The position numbers and the translations under genes were made by a program. Source: Ichthyophis bannanicus (lineage: Eukaryota > Chordata > Amphibia > Gymnophiona > Ichthyophiidae). From it: a stretch of 64,000 nt of DNA. The DNA is taken from assembly GCA_033557465.1 (NCBI GenBank), contig CM066034.1, positions 987,265,637 to 987,329,636 of the forward strand, in the 5' to 3' direction. The notes under the pieces were generated by a model. The model made no database searches, had not been told where the DNA came from, and saw only the letters and a program-made list of their open reading frames with translations. Positions 40,746-50,654 of the stretch are shown here, one piece after another; positions within the stretch are counted from its first letter, which is position 1, and every line of letters starts with the position of its first letter.

Positions 40746-42465
40746 CATAAACACGACGACCTCCTCACTGGACCCTTGCCCTGTGACCTGGGTAAAGCTG
40801 GAAAGATCATACCTCTGCACATTTCTAAGGAGCGTGGTACACCCTTCTTTGTACTTGGGCATTACACTCATCTTGTTGAAGCAGACCTCAATCCGTCGTC
40901 TACTGAAGAACACAAAGCTTGATCCCCCCTCCCCTGAGTTCTATAGACCAATAGCCAGTATCCCATTTACTTCCAAGATAATAGGGAAAAATTTCCTTAC
41001 GCAACTTCAAGATCACCTCACTGAGCATGCATCTCTGGACCCTCATCAACATGGGTTTAGACATTATCATAATGTCGAAACCCTCATACTAAACAGACTC
41101 CTCACCTGCTCCAAAGATTCCAAAAAAGGTTTCATCCTAATATTCCTTGACATTGCCTCTGCCTTTGACTTCCTCTCATATCGTCGTCTATTACAAAGGC
41201 TCTCTGAGACTGGCCTCCAAGACACTACCCTGAACTGGTTCCACTCATACCTGAAAGCCCGTTTACAGCAAATAAAAATCTGTCATAAGATGTCTAATCC
41301 TTTTGTTCAACAAATAGGAGTACCACAAAGATCAAGCATCTCTGCTCTCCTTTTCAATATCTTCATCCAGCCATTATGTGAAATATTCAGAAAGCACAAG
41401 ATCCTATACCAAATCTATGCTGTTGACATAATGTTCTTCAACCTATAACCTCCCGTCTCCTGACATCATCAGGCTTCAGAACAGCTTCGTAGAAATAAGA
41501 AAATGCTTAGCTTGCATAATTTATTCATTAATCATGAGAAGACAGAAGCCCTATACATCATCACCAACCCAACCTTCTCTGCACCGTCCACCCTGAGGCT
41601 AGACAAAGTGGACCTCAGAGTGAAAATGGAAGTAAAATACCTGGGCATAATGTTAGATCAACAGCTGAACTTTCAATCCCACATGAAAAGAACTACCATA
41701 AATTAGGAACTCTGAAACAACTCCATCCCTACTAACCGCAGAACTATTCTGAACTGTCAGGTAATGATTATACCTACTGTGGACTTCTCTTTTTTTTTTT
41801 TTTTAGTGCCGTCAAGTCAGTGCTGACTCCTGGCGACCCAGCTGCCTCTGGGTTTTCTTGGCAATGTACCACCGGAAGTAGATTGCCAGGCCTTTTCTTC
41901 TGAGGCAATGGAGGGTAAAGTAGCTTACCCAAGGTCACAAACCCTTGATGATCTGGGTACTAGGCAGTTGCTCTAACTACTAGGCTACTCCTTTGGGCTA
42001 TTGTAACATCATTTACCACGGCTTACCTAAACACACCCTTCATCAACTACAGATGGCCCAGAATACAGCAGCACTTTGTGCTGTGCTCACATCACACCTA
42101 TACTGATGCACGTTCATTGGATCTCCATCACTGCTAGAATTAGACTGAAGGCTCTCACCTTAATATTTAAAATCTTACACAAGGAATCTGCCACCTGCCT
42201 TCAGACCCTGATTTCAAATCCCAAGAACAAAAGGCTAAGAACACCCTTAACTTACAATCCCAACCCAGAAGATTAGAAGCAGCAGTCAACTTGTAATCGG
42301 GCATTTACCCTGTTTGCCTTAACATTATAGAATTCCCTCCCCTCCCCCTCCTAAGAGTGTGCTCAGACCTGACCGAATTCCTGTTAAAGCTAAAAACATA
42401 TCTCTTCCAAGAAGAATACAGATCTACCTTGGAGTCCGAGACCCGACCACCCTAGTCAAATACTG
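40746..42465 (+). mobile_element. L2-type LINE with a SINE inside
   Basis: RT motifs in a 221-codon frame: FYRPIASIPFTSKIIGKNFL, DPHQHGFRHYHNVETLIL, FILIFLDIASAFDFLSYRRL, GVPQRSSISALLFNIFIQPL, and QIYAVDIMFFN where the active-site YADD is YAVD. It continues EVKYLGIMLDQQLNFQSHMK (41630-41700), is split by the SINE at 41785, and resumes at 41997 (YCNIIYHGLPKHTLHQLQMA). It then reads MHVHWISITARIRLKALTLI. The loss of an active-site aspartate and several stops show that it is dead. Confidence 0.85.
41785..41996 (-). mobile_element. SINE with T-run and CORE-like segment
   Basis: After a T-run it reads AGTGCCGTCAAGTCAGTGCT, GACTCCTGGCGACC, then TCTGAGGCAATGGAGGGTAA, AGTAGCTTACCCAAGGTCAC and ends in an A-box-side TCTAACTACTAGGCTACTCC. 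It shares the core and tRNA-like end with the other SINEs but has a different middle. It separates the L2 codons GTG GAC T and AT TGT AAC. Confidence 0.65.
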
Positions 42466-42936
42466 TTAGAAAAACCCTCACATGCACTATTAATAAACTT
42501 AGTCCCAACACATAACAGAAATGTTGTATAGTTGCACACTATCTCCAGGAACAAGCGGGAATGTAGACCTCACATATGGGTATCATCGGTACCGACGGAG
42601 CCTGCGCGGGAACGCTCCCCAGCGTCCAATTAGAAAGCTTTTGGGAGCATCCCACAGCGCCTGCGTGCTGCCTTCCCGCCTTTCCCAACCGCCTCTCTCC
42701 AGTTCTTCATTTTCCGCGGAGCCAGCAGGTCGTCGTTCCTGTCACCGCAGAAAATGTTTTCCTTATTCTTTCTTTTTTGTGGTCATGTCTGCCTTCTCGA
42801 CGCTATACCGGTACCGCCGGTACTCTTTCTTTATTTCTTTCGTTTAAAAAATATATATATATATTCTATATTTTTCCAAACTTTTCTTCCAGGTGCACGT
42901 GCCATTTTGGGCCTTAGGCCCAAAATTTCCTCCACT

Positions 42937-43690
42937 ATGGAAAAACCCGCTTTGGGTTTCAAGAAGTGCACCAAGTGTGGCGGTACCATCTCCATCACCG
43001 ACACCCATGAATGGTGTCTTAAATATTTAGGTCCTGACCATTCCATCGCCGAGTGTATGGCTTGTGCCATGCTGTCCAAGAGGGGTCGACAAAACCGAGC
43101 TGCTAAGCTCAGCACCCTTTTTCCCTCCGATGCAGCTTCTGTGGCATCGATGTCTTCCAGGGCTTCGTCTTCCTCCCATGGATCTCAGGTAACTAAACAT
43201 AAGTCTAGCCGGTCCTCAAAAGGTAGATCTCCTTCCAAGCATCGAGATTCCTCTGGCGTTGCCCTTGAGGGTTCTGTACCGGCAAAATTGCCTCGGCGGG
43301 AGGTTTCGGCTTCCAAAGCATTATCGGGGCTCCAGGATGTTCTCAAGGCCTCGACCTCGCAGAACTACTGGTGCCATGCTCTGGGGTACTGGCTGCTTCC
43401 GGTACCGATACCCAGGCATCAGCAGCGTCGATAGACCAGAGGTCCCTGGCAATTGAACACAGTCTGGCAGCTCTCCTTGCGGCATCGACGCCCTTGGAAC
43501 CGCGTCAGACTATTCCACCGGTACCGATAGCATCGACATCGGTATCGGCTTTGCAGGCACCCAGTCATGTGATGTTTTCTGGTGCCGATACACCGGTACC
43601 GATTCCCCCTGGTGCTGACTTCAGTCGGTACGGGTATCGGGCTCTTCAAGAGCATCCGGACAGACGGTACTTCGAATCCTGACTGGTTTG
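42937..43690 (+). pseudogene. DIRS-D gag, N-terminal part
   Basis: The ATG at 42937 starts MEKPALGFKKCTKCGGTISI, matching DIRS-B gag. The cysteine/histidine module follows with one change: WCLKYLGPDH has Y where DIRS-B has C. Serine-rich and basic text comes next (SSRSSKGRSPSKHRD). The frame shifts near 43350, and the GGTACC-rich part runs to 43680. The start is probably the real gag start because the text upstream in the terminus does not look coding. Confidence 0.75.
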
Positions 43691-43714
43691 TGGCTCTCCA
43701 GCACCGGACTTGCC

Positions 43715-44210
43715 CACCCCTGTGCTACACACTCATCCTAAGTTTCTTCCTAAGGTGGTTTCAGCATTCCACCTAAACCAGTCTTTGGTACCGTCCACTT
43801 TTTTCTAGGGCGGAGGCCTCTCTCCATACCTTGGACTGTGAGAGCACTCGTTTTTTTATCTTGAACGAACTAAGCCCCATAGCCGTTCCACTCAGCTCTC
43901 TGTTTCCTATGACCCTAACAGGCTGGGGATTGCCATTTCTAAGCGCACCTTCCTTCTGGGTGGCTAACTGCATCTCTTTTGCTTATTTCCAGGCTGGGCT
44001 TAATTTGGAGCGCCACATCATGGTGCATAATATTCATGTTATGGCAGCCTCAGTGGCTCACTTGCGCTCCGTCTCCACAGTGGAGATTTGTAGGGCAGCC
44101 ATGTGGTCATCCGTCCACATCTTTGCGGCCCACTGCTGCCTGGATAAGGATTCCCAGTGTGAGCACCTTAGGCCAAGCCATACTCTGGCACCTCTTTGGG
44201 AATTAATGCA
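43715..44210 (+). pseudogene. DIRS-D tyrosine recombinase, C-terminal half
   Basis: Pieces in three frames: KFLPKVVSAFHLNQSL near 43740, SVSYDPNRLGIAISKRTF-like near 43905, then MAASVAHLRSVSTVEICRAA with MWSSVHIFAAHCCLDKDSQ (44040-44160). The tyrosine position reads C (AHCCLD against AHYCLD in DIRS-A/B), and the arginine box of the N-terminal half is deleted, so it is non-functional. Confidence 0.8.
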
Positions 44211-44384
44211 ACTCCTTCCTTCTAGTCTTTCTGTCTCTCCAGGCTACCGGAGAGTCAACTATTGGTTGATGCCTGAGGCTGGTGTTGACTCTCGGAACTG
44301 CAGCATTTCCTGCTGTTTTCTCAGTTTGTTTTTCTGGTTGCCCTGTTGGGCTGTCTACAGGATTTTTCGGTAGCCTGTAGCTAG

Positions 44385-44490
44385 GGAGTCCCATATGTGA
44401 GGACTAACTTCCTGCTTGGTCCTGGAGAAAGCGTAGTTACTCACCTATAGCAGGTGTTCTCCAGGAACAATAAGAATCTGTCCTCACTAC
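44385..44490 (+). repeat. DIRS-D internal complementary region
   Basis: GTCCCATATGTGAGGACTAA, CCTGGAGAAAGCGTAGTTAC then TCACCTATAGCAGG and TCTCCAGGAACAAT show the circle-junction join. The termini proper differ somewhat from it (left end CTATCTCC against GAGAAAGC), which hints at a mixed origin. Confidence 0.75.
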
Positions 44491-44722
44491 CTCCCCTCCT
44501 CCCCATGGAGTTTTCTTTTTGGGCTTCATTAAGTTATGTCATCCTACTGAGGTAAGATGGCTCCTTTGAGCAGGAAGACTGGCATGTATTCGTGGAGTAC
44601 ATTCCAAAAGCTTCCTTTGGAAGCTGGGGAGTGTTCCCGCATGGGCTTCATCAGTAATGTCACCCATATGTGAGGACTGATTGCTGCTGTTCCCGGAGAA
44701 CACCTGCTACAGGTGAGTAACT

Positions 44723-46071
44723 ACATTATCGGGTAAGGAAGCACTCTCCATAACTAGAAAGAAACTTTGACTCTGGTATATAAGGAAAATCACAATATTG
44801 AAATGATTACTTAAACTAAGGGGGTTTAAGACTTAGATTATCAGTGTCTAAAACCAAAACAAAAATCGGCATATACACTAAACATATATCTGGTATTTCA
44901 CTTAGACTGAGATCAGGAAAGCTTTCAAAACAAATTGCACTTGTTATCTGGAAACCAAAACATATAATTCAAATACAGAAAAACAACTGAAATTACCTTA
45001 AGACCCAAGAATGAAGCAAATAAAACAAAACACATCTGTATAGTCTTTGCCGACTAGCAATGATAAAAAAAAAACCCTGACATTTCAAATACTAGCTTGC
45101 AAGTCTGACCTACTAAAGAAGAAAATCAGCATGTGACAACAACTAATTACCAAGTTAAAGCCAGGCTGTTATAATCTTTTACAACCAGAAAATGTTAGCT
45201 TTTGAAAACACGATGTAAGAAAAGCAAACAAATTAATCACTATACACTTTCTCTTCTAATACAAACAACTTATGTTTCTCTTGAGACTTTTCTTGTGCCA
45301 TTGTCTTCCACTATGTAAGGATAACCCATTCAGGATTAATGTGCAGTCCCCCTAAATCATTGACTGCCAATCAAATTTCAAACATCAAAACTTCTCTGAA
45401 AAAGTCCCTCCTAAGGGAAATTGAAATACTTAATTACCACTAGTCATTGAATGTCATCGTGCCACAGGGTCCATGTTTAACACACATACTCACAATCCTA
45501 AATTCTCCGTCCTTCTGGCTTGCCTTGAATGCAGTGAAAAGGAGATCCATGCACAGCGACCAACCATTTGCGTGCTCTAATCTTGACCAGGGACAACAAG
45601 CAAAGAGATCCTTCCTCAGTTCTTGGCTCCAAGTCTCTGAACTCAAATGCAAGTAAGAAAGGAATAAAACCACACAGTATTATGCCACAACAGAGTACTA
45701 CTAAAGCTTTAGTGAGGAATTCACAGGCCTGTAAACCTGAAGTCACCTGTAATCCCTACCTTGCCAGGCCGCAGCACTCTTTTATTAGGAAAAAAAATGC
45801 CACATTGTACAATTTCATCTTACGTCATACTTTTTGTTTTACCTTTTGTTTATCTACGTGTTAAGAGTCAAGCTGGGCACAAACATTTCTCATGCTTGAT
45901 GAGGACATACTTCCTGCAAACAAAAACATTCTGTCTAGCTCTCAAAACATGAGCTCTGCTTCTCTAATGTATATTGCTAGGCTGATAACAAAATTCTCAC
46001 TCTCTATATTTCTGAACCTTTCCCTGAGAGACCCCAGCCCCCACTTTGAGTCCCTTTCTACAGTGATCGCC
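44723..46071. other. Unassigned AT-rich stretch
   Basis: No coding motif, inverted terminus or known repeat is recognised over 1.35 kb. It lies inside the block that seems to split the R4-like LINE. Confidence 0.35.
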
Positions 46072-46205
46072 TGAGATATTCTCATTCCGACCGATAAAAA
46101 GCTGGATGCGAGGAAGCTGGATATAATGGTAAAGGAGCAAAACATCAGAACAGCATTAATTATAGAGGTATCAGTTCTAAGCGACTACTTTGTGAATCGC
46201 GTTGA
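46072..46205 (+). pseudogene. C-terminal endonuclease fragment of the R4/Dong-like LINE
   Basis: It reads DILIPTDKKLDARKLDIMVK then EQNIRTALIIEVSV and LSDYFVNRVEREKIL. The spacing IPTD..K..LDIMV....TALIIEV matches the PD-(D/E)xK endonuclease at the end of these LINEs (commonly KPDIVV...IIDV); the proline of PD is L here. It is the segment missing after 40058. An L2 inserts directly behind it. Confidence 0.6.
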
Positions 46206-46207
46206 GA

Positions 46208-47650
46208 GGGAGAAAATCCTTTAAGTATTTATTTATTTTTATTTATTTATTTAACATGGTTTTATATACCGCCCCTTCCAGAGATCAAGGGCGGTTTGCA
46301 TTGAACTTAATAACTTACGTACATTTAACTTGTGAGAACTATCTTAAAATTAACTAAATATAATATTGGAGTAATTATATACAATGTTGCAGTAGGGATG
46401 AGCTCAGATATATCATTGTTTATGTTCCACATTCGTGATGGACAGATGTTGTTGCGTCTTTAATTAGTTAGATCTTGGGATGTATCATGAGAGTTCTTGT
46501 AGTACTCAATGAACAAGTGTGTCTTTAGTTCCTTTCAGAACTGTAGAAGGTCTTTTACTGTTCTTAAATTGTCAAGAAGTGCATTCCATAACACTGGGGT
46601 GATGTATGAAAAAGCTCTGGAGTTGATAGATTGGGTAATATTGCGGAAGTGATTGGGTATGGCATATGTATTTTGAGAGCAGTGCCTTCGTAATCTAGAT
46701 TTCGTGGGGGAAATAAGGAGTGAGGAAAGGCAAGTTGTGACTTTTTTGTTGCGGTGCTTAAATATAATCAAGTATTTGTATTTTATTCTTGTTCCATCTG
46801 GTAACCAGTGGAGGTCGTAGAAAATTGGAATGATACGATCAGTACGTTGTGCCTTATATAAAATATGTGCTGCCAGATTTTAGGCAAGTTGGAGTTGGTG
46901 GATGGTTTTCTTTGATAGGCCTTGTAGGATGCTGTTGCAATAATCAATATGGGGTGTTATTAGGGCTTGAAGGACTGTTCTGAAATCATGATCTTCTAAT
47001 AAGGGTCTGAGATGTTGTGTCATGCGTAGTTTAAAGTAAATGGTTTTAGTGAGAGATTTTATATGGGAGACCATATTTAGAGTTTGGTTCAGGATTATGC
47101 CAAGGTATGTCTTCTCCTCCTTGACTTCAAGTTCTGTTTCTTGTAGCTGGATTTTATTGAGGGGGGAGGGGGATGAAGCATGGGTTTCGAGTCACATAGA
47201 GCTCTTCAGTTTTGTTAAAGTTTATTTTTAGATTATGTGCTTTAAGCCAGTCTGTTATATCTCCTAGGCATGGGATTATCTGAGAGTAGTCGAGGTCTGT
47301 GGTATCTATGGGATGATACATCATCATATCATCTGCATAGAGATGATAGTTTACATTGTGCTTTTTAAAGATATTGCATATTGGCTGTATGTATAGGTTA
47401 AATAAAAGGGCAGACAGGGAAGAACCTTGGGGGATACCTTGTTTTAGTTTGAAGGTTGTATATGATGCCTGGCCAATCCAGACATGAGTGTGGTCAGTCA
47501 AGTAGGATCCAAACCATTGAATAACAGTTCCCTGTAAGCCAATTTCTTTTAATCTCCTAATACGTATTTTATGGTCACTACTATCGAAAGCTGAGGCGAT
47601 TTGTAGAAAAATTAGGATAAATGCTTGTTTGCAGGAATTTAGGCCATGTA
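46208..47650 (-). mobile_element. L2-type LINE, 5' truncated
   Basis: On the minus strand: NSCKQAFILIFLQIASAFDS, GLQGTVIQWFGSYLTDHTHV, KQGIPQGSSLSALLFNLYIQ, NYHLYADDMMMYHP (active site), then a shift and MVSHIKSLTKTIYFKLRMTQ, QALITPHIDYCNSILQGLSK, RAFSYITPVLWNALLDNLRT. The 3' UTR ends GGGCGGTATATAAAACCATG then (AAAT)n at 46208-46260. Its 5' edge meets the inverted RTE segment at about 47650. Confidence 0.85.
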
Positions 47651-48325
47651 TGTCTAGGATATCCTGTTTGCATGTTCTGTCAATTTCGGCTTGTACTTGT
47701 TCATAGAACTCTTCAATTTCATTCTCTTCTGCAGCTGCTGTTGGGGTATATACTTGAATTATAGTTGTGTTGATAGGCAATCCTCGTAGACGAATAGAGA
47801 TTAAGCGTTCGCTGACTGCATTGTATTTCATTACAGTTCTTGCAAGTTTCTTCTTTATTATAAATGCAACACCATTTCTTCTTTGTCTTTCATTTCCAGC
47901 ATAGTAGACCATGTGATCATCTGATGCAAAGTGCCCGATGCCAGTCCATTTCTGTTCGCTGACACCCAACAGATCAAGTTGTACACATTCCATTTCATTC
48001 TTGACTACCTCCAACTTCCCTTGGTTTATGCTTCGTACGTTCCATGTTCCAATGCGTAAGACATCTTTATAGCTTCTGACTCATTTCATGCGCAGCTACA
48101 TCAGCAGTCAGACTTCCCGAGGGCTTTGATCTAACCACATCATAAATGCTGGCTTTACTCTGAAAAGTCTTCAGCTCTTCCCCAGTAGCTAGTTGAGTGC
48201 CTTCCGACCTGGGGGTCTCATCTTTCAGCACCATAGCACAATTTGTTTTGTTGTAACTATCCATTGGGTTTTCATGGCAAGATTCAGAAGTAGATTGCCA
48301 GGCCTTTCTTACGTGCAGTTTAAGT
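47651..48325 (-). mobile_element. RTE element, inverted 5' part (endonuclease)
   Basis: The minus strand reads ENPMDSYNKTNCAMVLKDET, PRSEGTQLATGEELKTFQSK, then RIGTWNVRS-like text near 48055, LEVVKNEMECVQLDLLGVSE (catalytic glutamate region), QKWTGIGHFASDDHMVYYAG, RRNGVAFIIKKKLARTVMKY and TIIQVYTPTAAAEENEIEEF up to CKQDIL. This is the apurinic-type endonuclease of an RTE LINE. It stops exactly where the plus-strand part at 48326 begins (VVIGDWNAKVG), so the two are one element with its 5' part inverted. Confidence 0.85.
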
Positions 48326-50615
48326 TTGGTATTGTAGTCATTGGTGACTGGAACGCAAAAGTTGGCAACAAAGAAGGCAAAATAGTTCGGAAAATATGGA
48401 CTTGGCAACAGAAATGAAGCTAGAGAAAGACTGATAGAATTCTGCAAGACCAATGATCTATTCATCTCAAACACCTTCTTCCAGCAACACAAGCGGCGAC
48501 TGTACGCATGGACTTCACCCAATGGATTGTATAAAAATCAAATTGACTACATCTGTGGAAGTCAACGATGGAAAAGTTCTATAACATCAACAAAGACAAA
48601 GCCTGGAGCTGACTGTGGTACAGATTATCAACTACTAGTATGCAAACTCAAGCTAAAGTTGAAAAAGAGCAATCACTCATGAATGCAGCAAAATATGACC
48701 TTGAGAATATACCACTGGAATTTAAAGACTGCCTGCAAAATCGATTTGCTGCTTTAGATACAAATGACAGAGCTCCGGAAACGTTATGGAATGACATCAA
48801 GAAGGTTGTGTTGGAAGAAAGCGAGAAGTCTCTACAAAAGGTGAAAAAGCAAAAACGACCAAAATGGATGACGGAAGAAACTCTGAAAATTGCCCAGAAA
48901 CGCAGAGAAGCTAAAGCCAGAGGAGAAAGAAAGACAATCGCAGAACTCAGCAAATTTCCAACGTGCAGCAAGACAGGACAAGGAAAAGGACTACAATGAC
49001 ACTTCCAAGGAAATAGAAGCAGAAACTATTAGAGGAAGAACAAGATCGGCTTTCCTAAAGCTACGAGAGTTAAAGAAAAAGTTCCAGCCTCGAATTGGAA
49101 TGTTACAAGATGCTCAAGGTTCTATGTTGAATGATGCTGAGAATATCAAGAAAAGGTGGAAGGAATATACAGAGTTTTTATATGATAAAGATCAAGTGGA
49201 CCAACAGCCGTTTCAACCTGTACCTTATGATCGGGAACCATTGGTGATGAAAGAAGAAGTTGAAGCAGCATTGAAAGCCTTATCAAAGAACAAAGCAACA
49301 GGCATTGATAGCATTCCTATAGAAGTATTGCAGCAATCTGATGCAGCTGTTACCATACTTACAAGGCTCTGCCAAGAAAAATGGAAGACAACATCATGGC
49401 CAACTGACTGGAAAAGATCTGTGTTTATACCAATACTAAAGAAAGGTGATCCAACTGACTGTGGAAATTATCGCACAATCACTCTGATCCCACATGCCAG
49501 CAAGATTCTACTGAAGATTATTCAAAAGAGACTACAACCATACCTGGAACAAGAACTACCTGACGTGCAAGCAGGGTTGAGGAAAGGGCGAGGAACGAGA
49601 GACGACATTGTGGATGTGAGATGGATCCTTGAAAAGACTAAAGAATACCAAAAGGATATCTATTTGTGCTTTATCGACTATAGCAAGGCTTTTGACAGTG
49701 TAAACCATGAGAAACTCTGGGCCACATTAAGAAGCATGGGTATATCAGAACACCTGATCGTTCTCTTGCGCAATCTGTACATTGATCAAGAAGCAACAGT
49801 TTGAACGGAACAAGGAGAAACAGAATGGTTTAAAATAAGCAAAGGTGTAAGACAAGGCTGCATACTTTCCCCCTACCTGTTTAATTTATATGCAGAACAA
49901 ATCATCAGAGAAGCAGGATTGTATGAAGACAACAGAGGTGTAAAGATTGGTGGAAGTCTCATCAACAACCTTCGCTATGCTGATGATACTACATTACTGG
50001 CTGAAAGTGAAGATGATCTGAAACATTTGCTTCTCACAATCAAAGAACATAGTCTCAAAATGGGCCTGCACCTTAATGTAAAGAAGACAAAGATCATGAC
50101 AACTGGCATAATCAACAGGTTCATTGTTGAAGGAGAAGAAATTGAAATTGTGAACAACTTTAACCTACTTGGATCAACTATCAATAAAGAAGCAACAAGC
50201 AGTCAAGAAATCAAACGACGCATTGTTTTTGGCAGAATGACTATGAAAGACCTAGATAAGATTCTCAAGAGCAGAGATGTCTCTCTCCATACAAAGATTC
50301 GACTTGTTCAAGCCATGGTATTTTCAATAACATCATATGGATGTGAAAGCTGGACAGTGACAAAGACAGACAGGAAGAAAATTGATGCCTTTGAATTATG
50401 GTGCTGGCGGCAAATACTGTGTATACCATGGACTGCCCAAAGAACAAACCAGTCGGTACTAGAGGAGATCAAACCTAAGCTTTCTTTAGAAGCTCAGATG
50501 TCAAGACTTCGACTTTCTCTTCGCATAATGTGTCCAAAGTATGAGAGATCATTAGAGAAAGACATCATGCTTGGCAAGATAGGTCAACGCAAAAGAGGAA
50601 GGCCAGCAATGACGG
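48326..50615 (+). pseudogene. RTE LINE: end of endonuclease and reverse transcriptase
   Basis: VVIGDWNAKVGNKEG (endonuclease GDWN) is followed by decayed endonuclease text, a linker (EETLKIAQKRREAKARGERK), a frameshift near 48985 and the RT: NKATGIDSIPIEVL, WKRSVFIPILKKGDPTDCGN, YRTITLIPHASKILLKI, LPDVQAGLRKGRGTRDDIVD, LCFIDYSKAFDSVNHEKLW, GVRQGCILSPYLFNLYAEQI and NLRYADDTTLLAES (active site). The C-terminal end reads ITSYGCESWTVTKTDRKKID, AFELWCWRQIL and IMLGKIGQRKRGRP. The RT frame from 48890 to about 50615 has a single stop, TGA at 49802-49804. The 3' end is missing. Confidence 0.9.
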
Positions 50616-50654
50616 CCCCTGATTTCCCCCCCCCCCCCAGCCCCACCAACACCA

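Larger units (their letters stand above)
42537..44722 (+). mobile_element. DIRS-D: internally deleted DIRS with both ends
   Basis: 2.2 kb. The left terminus (CTATCTCCAGGAACAAGCGG, the CATCGGTACCGACGG core, GGGAACGCTCCCCAGCGTCC) leads into gag (42937-43690). The sequence then jumps to the recombinase C-terminal half (43715-44210), the ICR (44385-44490) and the right terminus ending GCTACAGGTGAGTAACTAC. RT, RNase H and the methyltransferase-like domain are missing. It is about the size of a non-autonomous derivative that could be moved by the proteins of a full element. Confidence 0.85.

Noticed and set aside
47154..48014. 286-codon minus-strand ORF as a single LINE protein with endonuclease and RT
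   Set aside because: The two halves come from different LINE classes (RTE endonuclease, L2 RT) and meet in frame at an insertion boundary; it is a chance fusion.
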